Of a stretch of DNA of 64,000 nucleotides, positions 10,160 through 21,003 are shown in pieces. How positions within the stretch are numbered: position 1 is the stretch's first letter; each line of letters begins with the position of its first letter. Source of the stretch: Ceratopteris richardii (lineage: Eukaryota > Streptophyta > Polypodiopsida > Polypodiales > Pteridaceae); the NCBI GenBank assembly GCA_020310875.1, contig CM035420.1:185134880-185198879 (forward strand). Reading direction: 5' to 3'. A program made the translations under genes and the position numbers. Under the pieces are notes generated by a model. It made no database searches, was not told the DNA's origin, and saw nothing but the letters and a program-made list of their open reading frames with translations.

Positions 10160-10490
10160 TCATCGCGATTGATAGCCAGTCAATCGCGATTGACACTGTC
10201 CATCGTGACGGACAACCAGTCCATCGCGATTGACAGACCCCGACAGACACGTGTCCATCGCGACGGACACCCCTGTCCATCGCGACTGACAGAAAAATCA
10301 CGATTGACACCCCATTTCGCTGAGATTCTTGTCCATCGCGACATATAGAGCCCCGATTGACACAAATTCATAGAAAACCCCGAAAATTTCAGTCCATCGC
10401 GATTGACACCAGTCCATCGCGATTGACTCCAGTCCATCGCGATTGACACCTGTCCATCGCGATTGACAGCCCAGTCGATCGCGATTGACA
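10160..10490 (+). repeat. Palindrome array in the leader of A
   Basis: About eleven occurrences of TCGCGA, most within a degenerate unit close to gtccatcgcgattgaca. The copy at 10179-10194 is a perfect 16-base palindrome around ATCGCGAT. Spacing is loose in the left half and about 17-22 bases in the right half. ORFs seen in the array on both strands only reflect the repeats. Comparable arrays sit between primer site and gag in B, C and H. Confidence 0.85.
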
Positions 10491-11328
10491 ACCATTTTCG
10501 GCTAAATTTTTAGGGTTTTTTAAATTGAAGATTTTGGCTAATTTTGGACATGGATAATGGACTCTAGAGCACATAAGGAGGCTATAGGCAAATAATCCGA
10601 GGAAAACCTGTTGCCCTGTTGGCCTGTTTGAACCCTGTTTTAATCCCTGAAGCCTGAATTGACATAACTTCCTCATACGAAATCCGTTTGCTGTGATTCT
10701 TGTTTTGTTTTATTAGATAGGGTTTTTTGAAGTTGACCATACCCTGAGGTAGGAAAACTGAGGGATCCTTGGGATTGTTTTCCATAAAGGCAAAGGATAA
10801 TTTGGTCTGTGAGATACAGGCATAAAAGTGGTCTATTGTGGCATTTGAATCTAAGTCTTGAGCTAACCGTGGGACTTTTACAGATCCAGTAAGAGCACTT
10901 GAGGGCATTCTAAGCAAGAGTAAGTGCAAGCTTGGGAACACGCGTCATGGGCACACCAGGGCAACCAAGAAGGAAACAAAAGGTTGGAAATTATCAACTC
11001 CCATTGTCAATTCCTAGCTTAGGCTAAGAATGACTAGTGATAGGAGTAAGCCAGGGTGGCGATAGGCATTTATCAAGTTGAAGACTACCTAAATACTCAA
11101 GTTCAAGCTAACGACATAATCTTTGCACGGTCGAGAACTCTAAAGGAAAAGAACCTAACGAGGAACGATCAACTTACAGTGCGAAAATTAACTCAAATAT
11201 TCCTGACGACGTGATTTCTGACAAGAGCATAAACACGATAATCGACTAAAAAAGAATCAAGTGACTGATACAAAAGAACTCAGCAACGAGGTTGTACTTG
11301 GGCAAATTTGGCCTATTCAATTAGGCTT
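10491..11328 (+). other. Leader of A, second part
   Basis: About 840 bases without a recognisable gene. The segment 11007-11023 (tcaattcctagcttagg) is shared with C (41871-41887) and B (33258-33274, minus strand), always a few hundred bases before gag. Otherwise nothing distinctive was seen. Confidence 0.5.
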
Positions 11329-12030
11329 ATGAACCTTAGATCAGGGCGACATCTAGGGAGAGATAGACAAAGTCTTAGGTCTTGAGAGGCTAGTGTCAAC
11401 CACACTGCTAGGTCTTGGGCCCAGCAGTTGAGCCACCACTCATACTACCCTAGCTCTAAGACTAGTGAATCAGAGATGTCTCAAGGCATGGACAGACCTA
11501 CGGGAAGTTAAGGAGTGCCATACTTGCACAGGGTAGAAGGGCCGTACAAGACGCAGCTGGAATACCTTAGGACCAACCGATTAGGTGCTAGCATCTATGA
11601 GGACGGTCTAGGAAGATCCGTGGTCCATATTAAAAACCCTGACCAATCCATAGGACTAGAACGCCCAGCTTTCAAGTTCGAAAACGGAGCGTACTTAGAC
11701 AAGGAAGGGACAATATATGTAGTCACCAATCATCCAGATAGGACTGATGAATTTGGGAATGAGATGCCAGGTACGGACTTAGGTGACCTAGAGCAAGGAA
11801 ACATGGGTGAAGAACCGAGGACCCCCCGAGGCAAATCTGTTCTCACTAGGATTATCACACCAGAGTGGATTCCCCAAGATAATAAGAGCATAGATCTGCT
11901 TCTGAACCGAGAAACTGACGAAGCCTTTTGGAGGTATAAATCTGATCGGCCAATTGATATAGGAACAACCATGATCTATGAGTTTAAGGATCCTGATAGC
12001 CCAGGCAGAGTGACCTACTTAGATCACGCT
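11329..12030 (+). pseudogene. Gag N-terminal region of A
   Basis: Reading from ATG 11329 gives MNLRSGRHLGRDRQSLRS and then TGA at 11383-11385; B has the same stop at the same codon, while C reads Ser. A conserved Met follows at 11476 (MSQGMDRP), so translation may start there. A second stop (TAA) lies near 11509. From 11515 the frame is open with PYLHRVEGPYKTQLEYLR, EPRTPRGKSVLTR, PEWIPQDNKSIDLL and EAFWRYK. After VTYLDHAS at about 12030 the sequence jumps to the region that follows PR1 in B and C, so the rest of gag is missing. Its fold is unknown; the position corresponds to the N-terminal gag domain. Confidence 0.8.
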
Positions 12031-15000
12031 TCATCAGATGAAGAATATTTCTATGAAGTAGAATTTGAACCCCAAAGGCACGGAGAGCTTACAAATGATG
12101 TAAGGCTAGCCACACATGTGACCCCGAAGGAAGAAGGGAAGAAAAGAAAGAAGAGAGCAGTCACACCAGAAGAGGAAGAATCTTTGTTTGAGGTCCCGAA
12201 AAACTTTAAAAAGTATGAGATAGATGACAGAAGAGTCATGATTAGAATGCCTAAACGAGAGGCACAACCAGGAGAGGCCTATGATAACAAAGAAACCACA
12301 AAGAAAATTGTGGTAGCCATGGAAGAAGGAGAAGAGAGATGCACGTACATAGGCCATGACCTGACATAAGAGGAAGAACAAGAGCTAATAGCCTTGCTAA
12401 GAGAATACAAAGATGTATTCGCTTGGAGTTACAAGGATTTGAAGGGGGTTGATCCAGACATATGCTCACACACTATCCCCATGACCTCAGATGCCAAACC
12501 CTCTAAGCAAAAGCCATATACATATAATGATAATTATGCTGCCAAGATCAAAGAGGAGATAGATAGACTGGTTGAAGCTGGATTCATCTATGAAATTGAG
12601 CACACTGAGTGGGTATCCCCCATCGTAGTGGTGCCCAAGAAGAATGGAAAGCTGCGTGTATGCATTAACTTGAAGAAGGTTAATGCAGCCACAATTCGAG
12701 ATAACTATCCGCTTCCTATCACAGAGCATCTCTTAGAAAGAGTAGCAGGCAAGGAAGTGTACAGCTTCCTCGATGGATTTTCGGGCTACAATCAAGTAGC
12801 CATAGCTCCAGAAGATCAACATAAGACGGCATTTGCCACTGAATGGGGCATTTTTGCCTTTAGAGTAATGCCATTTGGGCTTACCAATGCTCCTGCAACC
12901 TTCCAGAGACTAATGTGCCATGTATTTAAAGAGTTCCTGAGGAAGAACTTAGAAGTCTATGTTGATGATCTTTGTGCTCATTCCAACATTAGGCAAACCC
13001 ATATTCCTGAACTCAGACAAATCTTTGACAAATGTAGAGAATATCAAGTCTGCCTGAACCCAGAAAAGTGCATCTTTATGGTCAGGCAAGGCAAGATTCT
13101 AGGACACATAGTGTCAAAGAATGGAATATCCACTGATAAAGAGAAAGTGAGAGCCATAGCAGAGCTACCTAGGCCAAGGAATGTCAAGGAAGTACAAGCT
13201 TTCATGGGGCATTGTGGTTACTACCGCCGGTTCATTCACATGTATGTTGTCATTGCAAAGCCCATGTACGGACTTCTGACTAACTTTGAGTGGACTGATG
13301 AATGTGAGAATTCCTTCCAGGAGCTTAAACGAAGATTATGTTCAGCACCAATCTTGACCACACCAGATTGGAACAAGCCATTCCATGTTCATGTGGATGC
13401 ATCCAATTATGCTATTGGATGTGTACTCGCACAACCTACTGGTGAAGGTAATATGGATCTCCCAATTGCCTATGCCAGTAGACAATTGAATGCAGCTGAA
13501 CGAAATTACACCACTACTGAGAGAGAAGGCTTAGGCATGGTATATGCAGTTAAGAAATTTAGACACTATTTGCTTGCAAAGAAGTTTAAATTTTTTACTG
13601 ACCACCAAGCATTGTTATATCTCGTGAACAAGCCATGCAATACAGGAAGATTAGTAAGATGGTTTCTCTTGCTAATGGAATATGAATTCGAGGTTGTAGT
13701 AAGGAAAGGGAAGACTCACTTGAGAGCGGATCATCTCTCTAGGCTCACATCTGGAGAAGCCCCACAAGGAGTGTCAGATGACCTTCCTGACGCTTACTTG
13801 TTTAATTTGGAAGTTGTACCACAGTGGGCTAAGCCATTGGTACTAGTATTGACATACAGGCCTAACCATCCAATAATAAACACGCAGGATAGAGAGGTAG
13901 TAAAAGCCCAAAAGTATCACATCATGGCAGGAAGTATGTACAAGCACACAGATCAAGGGATCTTGGACTGTTGTGTGGAAGAGGATGAGTACGCTAAATG
14001 GTTGCAATTAGCACATGTAGGTGCATTAGAGCAACACCACTCAAAGCAACGAACCCTACAAACACTAAGGAGACTCGGAGTGCATTGGCCGACTATGGAA
14101 GCTGATGTCCAAAAGTTGTGCAAGGAATGCCCAATCTGCTGCACTAAACCACTTGTGGAACATGCCACTCTTTATCAAGTATCCATAGTGCCAGATTGGA
14201 GTGAACCATTAGTATCCTTCCTGAATACAAAAGCCTTCCCTCCAGACATGACTCTGGCTCGGAAAAGAAGTCTAGAACAAGAAGCCCAAGAATACTCACT
14301 CATTGGGGATAATCTTTACAAGTGTGGTAAGGATGGTTACTTGAGACTATGTGTCCATGAAAGTGAATATCTCAAGATCTTGGAAACTGCTCACCAAGGT
14401 GTAGTAGGAGGACACTTTGGACCAGATCGGGTGATCAAGGCAATACTATTTGCGGGCTTTTGGTGGCCGACCCTTCACATGGATGCACATACCTATGTGA
14501 AACGATGTGATGTCTGTCAGAGAACTCAGTATCCTATACGTAAAGATGAGATGCCACTGAAACCTATGATGGGTGGACGTGCATTCTCTAAGTGGGGAAT
14601 AGACTTCGTAGGTCCTATTAATCCCCCAGCTAAGGGTTCCCATGCAGAATATATCCTTGTTGCGTGAGACTATCTAACAAAGTGGGTAGAGGTAAAAGCC
14701 ACAACGAAGAACGATGCTCAAACAACAGCTAAGTTTTTATTTGAGAATGTGTTCACTAGATACGGGCTGCCTATAGAGCTAGTTAGTGATAGAGGCACTC
14801 ACTTCTTGAATGAAGTTATTGAAAATCTGCTCCAAGAATTCTTGGTAGTTCATAAGAAGTCTGCCCCCTATCACCCTCAAGCAAATGGCCAGGCTGAGAG
14901 CACCAACAAGATTCTGTGCAATGTGTTGACGAAATTAGGGAACAATAAACGCTCTGATTGGGACAAACAGCTACACCATGCTGTTTGGGCATACCGAGTC

Positions 15001-15521
15001 GCCTACAAAACGGTACTCCAAGCCACCCCTTTCAGATGGTGTTTGGCCAAAATGCAGTGCTACCATTAGACTTCTTAATACCAACACTGAAAGTAGCACA
15101 AGAGCATGAATGGACGGGTCATGAACTCTCCTTTAGACTATTTGACCTTGAACGATTAGGAGAAACAAGACTGAGGGCGGCTGCTAGGATATATGCAGCT
15201 AAGAAACGACAAAAGGCATACTTTGATGCCCACGTTAAGGATAAAGGTTTGAAGGCAGGCGACCTAGTACTAGTCTACACTTTGAAACAACACGCGAGAA
15301 AACTAGAGAAAAGAGGCTACGGACCTATGATCATAAATAGGATCTCCACAAGTGGAGCAGTACAACTAGCCACTTTAGAGGGTGATGTTCTCCCGAGCTA
15401 CATTAGCGGATGCAGAGTCAAGTTATATCAGGAACCTCTCACAGAGGAAATGCTAATTCGACTCAAGATTGCTAAGAAACGCAAAGAAGAAGAAAAGCAA
15501 ATTCGAGAAGAAGCTCAAGCA
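12031..15521 (+). pseudogene. Pol of A: pre-RT linker, RT, RNase H, integrase
   Basis: An acidic linker (EEYFYEVEF to CTYIGHDLT) leads into the RT. Stops interrupt at 12367 (TAA, where B reads Glu) and 14665 (TGA), and one base is lost near 15033. RT shows VVVPKKNGKLRVCINLKK, FLDGFSGYNQV with the first Asp, MPFGLTNAPATFQRLM and VYVDD at 12958-12969. RNase H shows HVDASNYAIGC, TTEREGLG, FTDHQALLYL and RADHLSRL. Integrase shows the zinc region (HQGVVGGHF, CDVCQR) and the DDE core WGIDFVGP, VSDRGTHF and NGQAEST. The C-terminal domain (GETRLRAAARIYAAKKR, GYGPMIINRIS) has no chromodomain. The frame continues into PR2 after a TAA at 15522. Confidence 0.92.
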
Positions 15522-16799
15522 TAAGCTTTAGAGCACATACAGAGAATGAAATTAAGAAGACAAGGCAGAGAGCAACCTAGGCTAGGTGCATATGCAGACC
15601 AAGGATATCACGTGGCTATGTGTGAAGTTTCAGGTATCAGCTCTCATAGGATACTTGATCGACGTCCTTTTATAACCTTAGATATAGGACAAGGAAAGGG
15701 TGCAAGAACTATAAGAGCCTTGATTGACTCAGGTGCAGCCACTAGTGCTGTAAAATTGTCTTACTGTCAAGAGTTGAAATTAACTGTTAATCCTATAGAA
15801 GCATATCTCATAGGATTGGGAGGTGTGGAAACCCCTTGCATGGGCGAGGTGGAACTTCCCCTCTATATTCAAGACGAAGCAATGACAGTCAAAGTACTAG
15901 TGTGTCAAGATGAGGACCTCACTGAGCCTCTTGTCTTGGGTCAGGATTGGATCTATGATCATGCAGTCACCCTAAACATAAGAAGTGGACTTCTTCAGGT
16001 ATGGGTAAATCATAGTCGAATTACAGTTGAATTGGAAAATGAGGCACTCAAGGAACTAGGTAAGGCACGAACTCCTGGTCCTTCCAAGGGTGCACATGAA
16101 GTTGACAATGCTATTCTTGTCCAAAAATGTATGATGCAGAAAGAGGATTGTCTCAACAACGGAGTCAAGGATAAGAAGGCACTCCCTTCTGTTCCAAAGG
16201 CCAGAGGGATGCAGCAACCAAAGGCAGATCGAATACAGAAGAAGCAGAACACTACCTATACTGGAGGCCAAAAAAAGGAGCAAAGCAGATTGTTTCAGCC
16301 GATGAAACAAGTATGGAGGCAAAAAGGCGAACACCCTATTCCGACCAGGCCAACACCACGGCCAAAACCTCTTATTAGTAATCAACAACACAACACTAAT
16401 AAGAAGTCCTTCATAAATTCTTCTGCGAAAGTGAAGTCTATTTGGGTACCCAAGAAGTCAATGAAGGCCAGCCCACAATCATGACAAATCTGGGTGCCTA
16501 AGGCTTGCTTGCGGGCTCAAATAGCTACACCAAGGCCAAACCCTGTACAACATGTTTCACTCACGCGAACATCTGAGGCCCAGTCTTACACATCACGCAC
16601 TAACACGTATTCTTCCAGGAGCACAAGTAGAATCACTTGTAAATGGGTCCCTAAAAAGCCCCATTTTTCAAGTAAATACCCTATCACACTCTCCAGAGCC
16701 TCCACAAAGTCAAAATCAAAACCTATCCATTGCATTTGGCAACCTAAAACTTGTAATAAACCCCCGGACCCCAATTGTAAATCCATGTCCACCTACTAA
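15522..16799 (+). pseudogene. PR2 (second aspartic protease-like domain) and WVPK tail of A
   Basis: In frame with the integrase apart from TAA at 15522. A basic coiled segment (MKLRRQGRE) is followed by a retropepsin-like domain. It has LIDSGAATSAV at about 15720-15752 (DSG codons 15726-15734), then GLGGVETPCMGEV and VLGQDWIYDHA, which matches the DSG...LGxDW layout of retroviral proteases. It is distinct from PR1, which ends ILGRPF. The tail is rich in Lys, Gln, Ser and Pro and repeats a short motif: IWVPKKSMKA, IWVPKACL, CKWVPKKPHF and CIWQPKTC. TGA at 16482 interrupts it; it ends at 16797-16799. Protease activity is inferred from motifs only. Confidence 0.8.
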
Positions 16800-16959
16800 C
16801 TACTTCACTCTCACACCACATCATTCCGCTTAGCTCTTAGGTCTACCCAATTCCTAACTACACACACAAGCACCGAGCACTTACTAACCCCCTAACCTCT
16901 CCTGAACCTCATGTTAATGTTGTAACAGGGGACACAGTGTCATTTTTGTGTCCATTGCA

Positions 16960-16986
16960 ATGTTAACATTTATTCATATATTACAG
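16960..16986 (+). promoter_or_regulatory. Possible branch point and 3' splice acceptor before ORF-E (A)
   Basis: gttaac followed by a T-rich stretch and tattacag ending at 16986, 22 bases before the ORF-E start. B and C have acceptor-like sequences at the same place, although the flanking DNA differs. No splice donor was identified. Confidence 0.4.
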
Positions 16987-17008
16987 AACCAGCTGCGAAG
17001 TTTTCAAC

Positions 17009-19698
17009 ATGGCTGAGGCAGCAGGAACTAGCTCTCAAACAGAAACGAGCCAGCAAGTGGTGGACTTAGACAGTTTACCCGTTTTGCCTGAGACAAATGA
17101 AAGACCAGAAGAATTGCAGGCCATCAAAATCATACCTATTGCGGACCCTCCCAGTGGCCATACCATGCCCGTAGGAAAAACTTCCCACTGGTTTAGTGAA
17201 GTGGCAGGACCCTTGGGAGAGGGAACGTACCTATGGGAATCAGAGTTGGACTTCAATGGGAAGCAAGGTAAATACCATTTCTTTACAAGAGAATTCGAGA
17301 AGTTACAAAATGCAGAAGGTCTACGTTCGATTTGGGAGAAGGCAGGATTGGATGCATATTTCAGTGCATGGCTCCCAAAGCCTGACTTCATGCGATGCTA
17401 CTATCTCATCAACACCTTGACTCTAAACAAGAACCCAAAAGGTGCAAGCTCATTTGTGATCCCATCTCTAACAAAAGGAAATGAGCTCAAGAGGTTTAGG
17501 TTATCCAACAACTTGGTGAGAGAGGCCCTAGATATGCGCGGAATGCATATTCCTACCGAGAAGGAGACCCTACTGCCTGATTACATGAAGAATCGAAGCC
17601 TCACCAAACTCAAGGACATGGTGTCCATGACGCCTAATATTGCAATAAACCTTCGCATGTGCATGCAACACTTTGCTTTTCCTGCACAAGATAGATTCAC
17701 CATGCCCCCCAAAAAGATTTGGTTTAGTTTGTATCTGGCAGAGACACAGAGCCTCACCATCAACTTACCCCACTGGATAATTGATCAGATATACCTAGCT
17801 CACAAACGATGGCCACGGAAACAGGTTTTATATGGTTGCTGTGCTCTGACGAGAATCATTTATAGGTGTTTGGCTTATGACATCCCTATTCAACGGGCCC
17901 TAATGTGGAAACGTGTAGAGCAGTTTAGAGGCAGGACATCCACTGGACCCCCTTCTAAGAAGATGAGAGGTACTATCCAAGTCCCTTGTGCTCAACCGCG
18001 TGGAGCCACCCTAACACCAGACGTCACCCCTCCACCCCGAAGAGTCCGACCATTCACACTCCGACTTCCAAGACGCAACACCGATGGTTCTACCTTGATA
18101 TTCCCTCCCATCCCAACCGATCTTGAATTTCCCAGTGGTGCACCTTTGGAAGAACTCACAAATGAAGATTTCGAACAATTATTACAAGATGTAGAGCTGG
18201 AGGCAGAAGAGGCACAACAAGTGGAGAATGTGCAAACGCAAGCAACAACCTCCCAAGTACCTGTCACCACAGTTGAAGTGGATGAAGAGGACAATGAAGA
18301 AGAAGAATAGGAGGAAGATGAGGAGGATTATGATCAAGAGCATCATGATGAGCAACCAGACGTGCCAGAACTTGTAGGTGCACCTGCATATATAGCTCAA
18401 CTACAAAGGTTATACGACACAAGCAAAGCAGTACAAGAAAGGCATCAACTCTCTCTTGTATCAGGTCAAGCTTTGATGCAAGAAATGCTATCAGATGAGG
18501 GGGTGGACCAACATTTCATTGACACCCTCAAATTAGTGTCAGAATCTTTAGGAGTTCCGGAGGCTGTCCACACTGCAGTCCGCCAGTCCGTGAGGTATGA
18601 CAAACGCAGAGTTGACACATTACCACGAGCAGGTAAGACTATCACGATACCCGTCACAGAACAAGAAGTACCCATTGAAACCACAGCTACCCCCACCACC
18701 ACCATTGACCTCTCTGCTGAAACCTTCGTTCAGACATCACACATCTCACCCCAGCATCCCCCATCACCACCTTCTCCACCCCCACCACCACCTCCCACCA
18801 TGGAAGAAACGACAGTCATCACCTCTACCTTCACTTCTAACCCATCCTCATTCACATCATTCTCATTTCGAGAACCCACCTCACAAGACACCCTCTTCTC
18901 CTTCGTCACCAATCCCTTGTACGCTTCAACCCTTCTATCCTCTGAACCCATAACTGGCCATCCCATAATCCCAAGTGTGGTTGGAAACCCGGCACCCGCA
19001 GAAGGCACCCTGTGTTTCCCAGCCTATCCCCCAATACGGGTACCTCCATTCCATGACCCTCACTTCCCATCGGGCCCCTACACCTCTTTCAACCTGACCT
19101 CACCACCCCAATACCCGTCCTTTGTGGAGCAGTTCATCCGCTCTCCAATGTTTCAAAGGCACATTTCCCCGATGTTCGCAACGACATCAATTTACACGAA
19201 CACCACACTCACTTCACCTACCATACCCACCTACATGGTAGCCCCTATACACACCACTCTGTCTGACCCAATGGACATTTCACCCACCACAACACCTCTC
19301 CCCACAATTCCACCCTCTCCCCCTCCACTACCCCCCACCTCACCACTCACCACATCATTGGCACACACAGCATTCACTACCTCCCTCCCCAATCCCACCT
19401 CCCCTACATTTCAAACTTTTCCCCTTGCATCTCATAATGTAAATAGCACGTTCAACACATTAATTCAGTGTGCACATCAACTACAACAAGAATACCATCA
19501 GTTGGAAGAACGCACTACGGCCCTCCAGGCAGAATCTCAACGTCTGCAAGCTAGAGTCACCACTCTTGAAGCTGATTACCAAACGCTCCTAACCGAGCAT
19601 ACCACCTTATAGCAGGCTCACTTCGAATTGGAATCAAAGACATCGACAGTAGATGATCAAGCAGTCAAGGAACTAGAAACAGTGCTACTTCAAGCAGA
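17009..19698 (+). pseudogene. ORF-E of A, N-terminal domain, Pro-rich region and coiled coil
   Basis: Long ORF between PR2 tail and 3' LTR; function unrecognised. ATG 17009 opens MAEAAGTSSQ. Residues about 60-320 form a globular region shared with C (HWFSEVAGPL, LPKPDF.RC.YL, CMQHFAFPAQDRFTMP, SWIIDQ-like IIDQIYLAHKRW, GCCALTRIIYRCLAYD). After an acidic stretch TAG interrupts at 18308. The frame continues from 18362 with a second short shared region, a long Pro/Ser/Thr-rich stretch, and a predicted coiled coil (QLQQEYHQLEERTTALQAES). TAG follows at 19610. I see no signal peptide or membrane segment, so it does not look like a classical envelope protein despite its position. Confidence 0.72.
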
Positions 19699-20024
19699 CA
19701 TTTGAGGAAATGTTCTCTACGGGATTTTGGGAATATCATTCAGAAATTTTCATTCCCAGACCCACACATTTGCTACATCTATTCGCAGTAGAACAAGCGA
19801 TCCATGTAGATCAGTTACGTCTGCCACATCCGGACATTCGAGGACCAATTGATTGGGATCGTATGATGACAGACTTGGCCAGAGGACTACACATACAAGA
19901 ACATCAGCTTGCCACTCAGGTTGTGGAATATTACATCCAACACTCCCAGCAACAAGGGTCTGTCAGGGACGACATACGCGAGAGAGGGGGGGTGTTGAGA
20001 GCAGTGTGGGCACCCAAGGACTGA
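19699..20024 (+). pseudogene. ORF-E of A, C-terminal domain
   Basis: Frame 19710-20024 begins FSTGFWEYHSEIFIPRP and ends in RERGGVLRAVWAPKD. It matches the end of ORF-E in B. Before it the central domain present in B is missing; the joint lies around 19695 in acttcaagcagacattt. The reading crosses the purine tract and ends 32 bases into the 3' LTR. Confidence 0.75.
19980..19992 (+). other. Polypurine tract of A
   Basis: gagagaggggggg directly before the 3' LTR; it lies inside the ORF-E reading frame, coding for RERGG. Confidence 0.88.
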
Positions 20025-20626
20025 CTAGACAAGGAAGCCAGCGGGGAGAGTCAGAGCGAGGTGAAGGATTAAGTAGACAAAGCAGTCGACGCAAATCTGG
20101 CAGATAGGCCCTTCAAATTTTTCCAAATCAACATCTTTATAATAGTGGTTCTTATCACTAACAATCATCGTACATACCATTTCCTATTTTTGTAGCTCCA
20201 TTTTGTGCAAGCCAAGGAGTCCTTGAGCTTGAGGAGCCTTAGAAGTACCTACATATCAATTTTCGTATTTTTTAGACTCCGTTTAAGCCCTCAAATTGGC
20301 CCTGGAACCTAATTTTTAACTAGGCCGGACACTAGGTCTGGACAGGGCCAAAACCTAGTCAAAAACTATAAATAGAGCTAGAGAGCTCATTTTTGAGGTT
20401 AGCTTGTAACTGAATTAAACTTGTATGAGCTTTTGGAAAGTAATCTAAGAACTCCATTGCTTCTCACTCTTTGTCTTGCCGTGTGTGCGCGTGTGTGTGT
20501 ATGTGTGTGCATGTTAGTGTGCTTCTCACTCACGCACTTGTGCCTTCACTTGCTCGAGGTCTTCATACCATCCTCACGTCTTCCCGGATTGACATTAAAG
20601 GAGGTGCTACTCATCATTGAGCTACA
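19993..20626 (+). repeat. 3' LTR of element A
   Basis: 634 bp matching 9278-9910, TATA at 20367-20374. Its last 60 bases are the perfect reverse complement of 21004-21063 in B. Confidence 0.95.
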
Positions 20627-20631
20627 CTGTT
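20627..20631. repeat. Target site duplication, element A, right copy (ctgtt)
   Basis: Matches 9273-9277. Confidence 0.92.
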
Positions 20632-20998
20632 CCTGGATATGATGTGTCCTAGGATCTTTCCTTGTCTCACCATAAAGACGCATTTTTCAGGATTCAAGCA
20701 CACTCGATACTGTCGACACTTCTCAAATATCCTTCGTAACTCTAGAATGTGTTCATGTCTCTGACCTGAGTATGTGCATAAGTCATCTATGTATACTTCA
20801 ATAGTCTTCCTTAGAAACTCTTTAAAGACGTGACACATCAACCTTTGGAAAGTAGCAGGGGCATTTGTGAGTCCAAATGGCATCACTCTAAAAGCATAGA
20901 CTCCCCATTCAGTTGTGAATGTTGTCTTATGTTGATCCTCTGTAGCAATGGCTACTTGGTTGTTCCAAAAGAATCCATCTAAGAAGCTATAGACTTCC

Positions 20999-21003
20999 TT
21001 CCC
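20999..21003. repeat. Target site duplication, element B, left copy (ttccc)
   Basis: ttccc recurs at 35369-35373. Removing one copy and B restores a continuous H reading, VVGKEVYSF. Confidence 0.92.

Larger units (their letters stand above)
9278..20626 (+). mobile_element. Gypsy element A, internally deleted
   Basis: An 11,349-bp Tat/Athila-like element with two LTRs of 633 and 634 bp (about 8 differences by eye), a 5-bp duplication, a tRNA-Asp primer site and a purine tract. Order: leader with palindrome array, gag N-terminus, then a deletion that removes capsid, zinc knuckles and PR1, then RT, RNase H, integrase, PR2, WVPK tail and ORF-E. It is inserted in the RT of H, in the opposite orientation. 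It has no capsid or PR1 and carries several stops, so it is non-autonomous. Confidence 0.95.
20627..21003 (-). pseudogene. Element H, piece 3: RT palm
   Basis: Minus-strand reading with MPFGLTNAPATFQRLMCHVF, VYIDDLC (YIDD in place of the more common YVDD) and CLNPEKCVFMVRQGKILGH. Upstream residues toward 21003 read GKEVYSFLDGFFWNNQVAI. The Tyr-Asn pair after GFSG in A has become Trp-Asn, a sign of decay. Bounded by A on the left and B on the right. Confidence 0.9.

Noticed and set aside
9977-10676. Overlapping ORFs on both strands of the A leader
   Set aside because: They follow the palindromic repeat, which is nearly self-complementary, so any frame without a stop in the unit stays open on both strands. 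No homology to a protein was seen.
18466-19008. Antisense Gly/Val-rich ORFs under ORF-E
   Set aside because: Reverse reading of the Pro/Ser/Thr-rich region; low complexity only.
17009-19612. ORF-E as a retroviral-type envelope gene
   Set aside because: Position fits, but there is no visible signal peptide, transmembrane segment or Cys-rich ectodomain in A, B or C.
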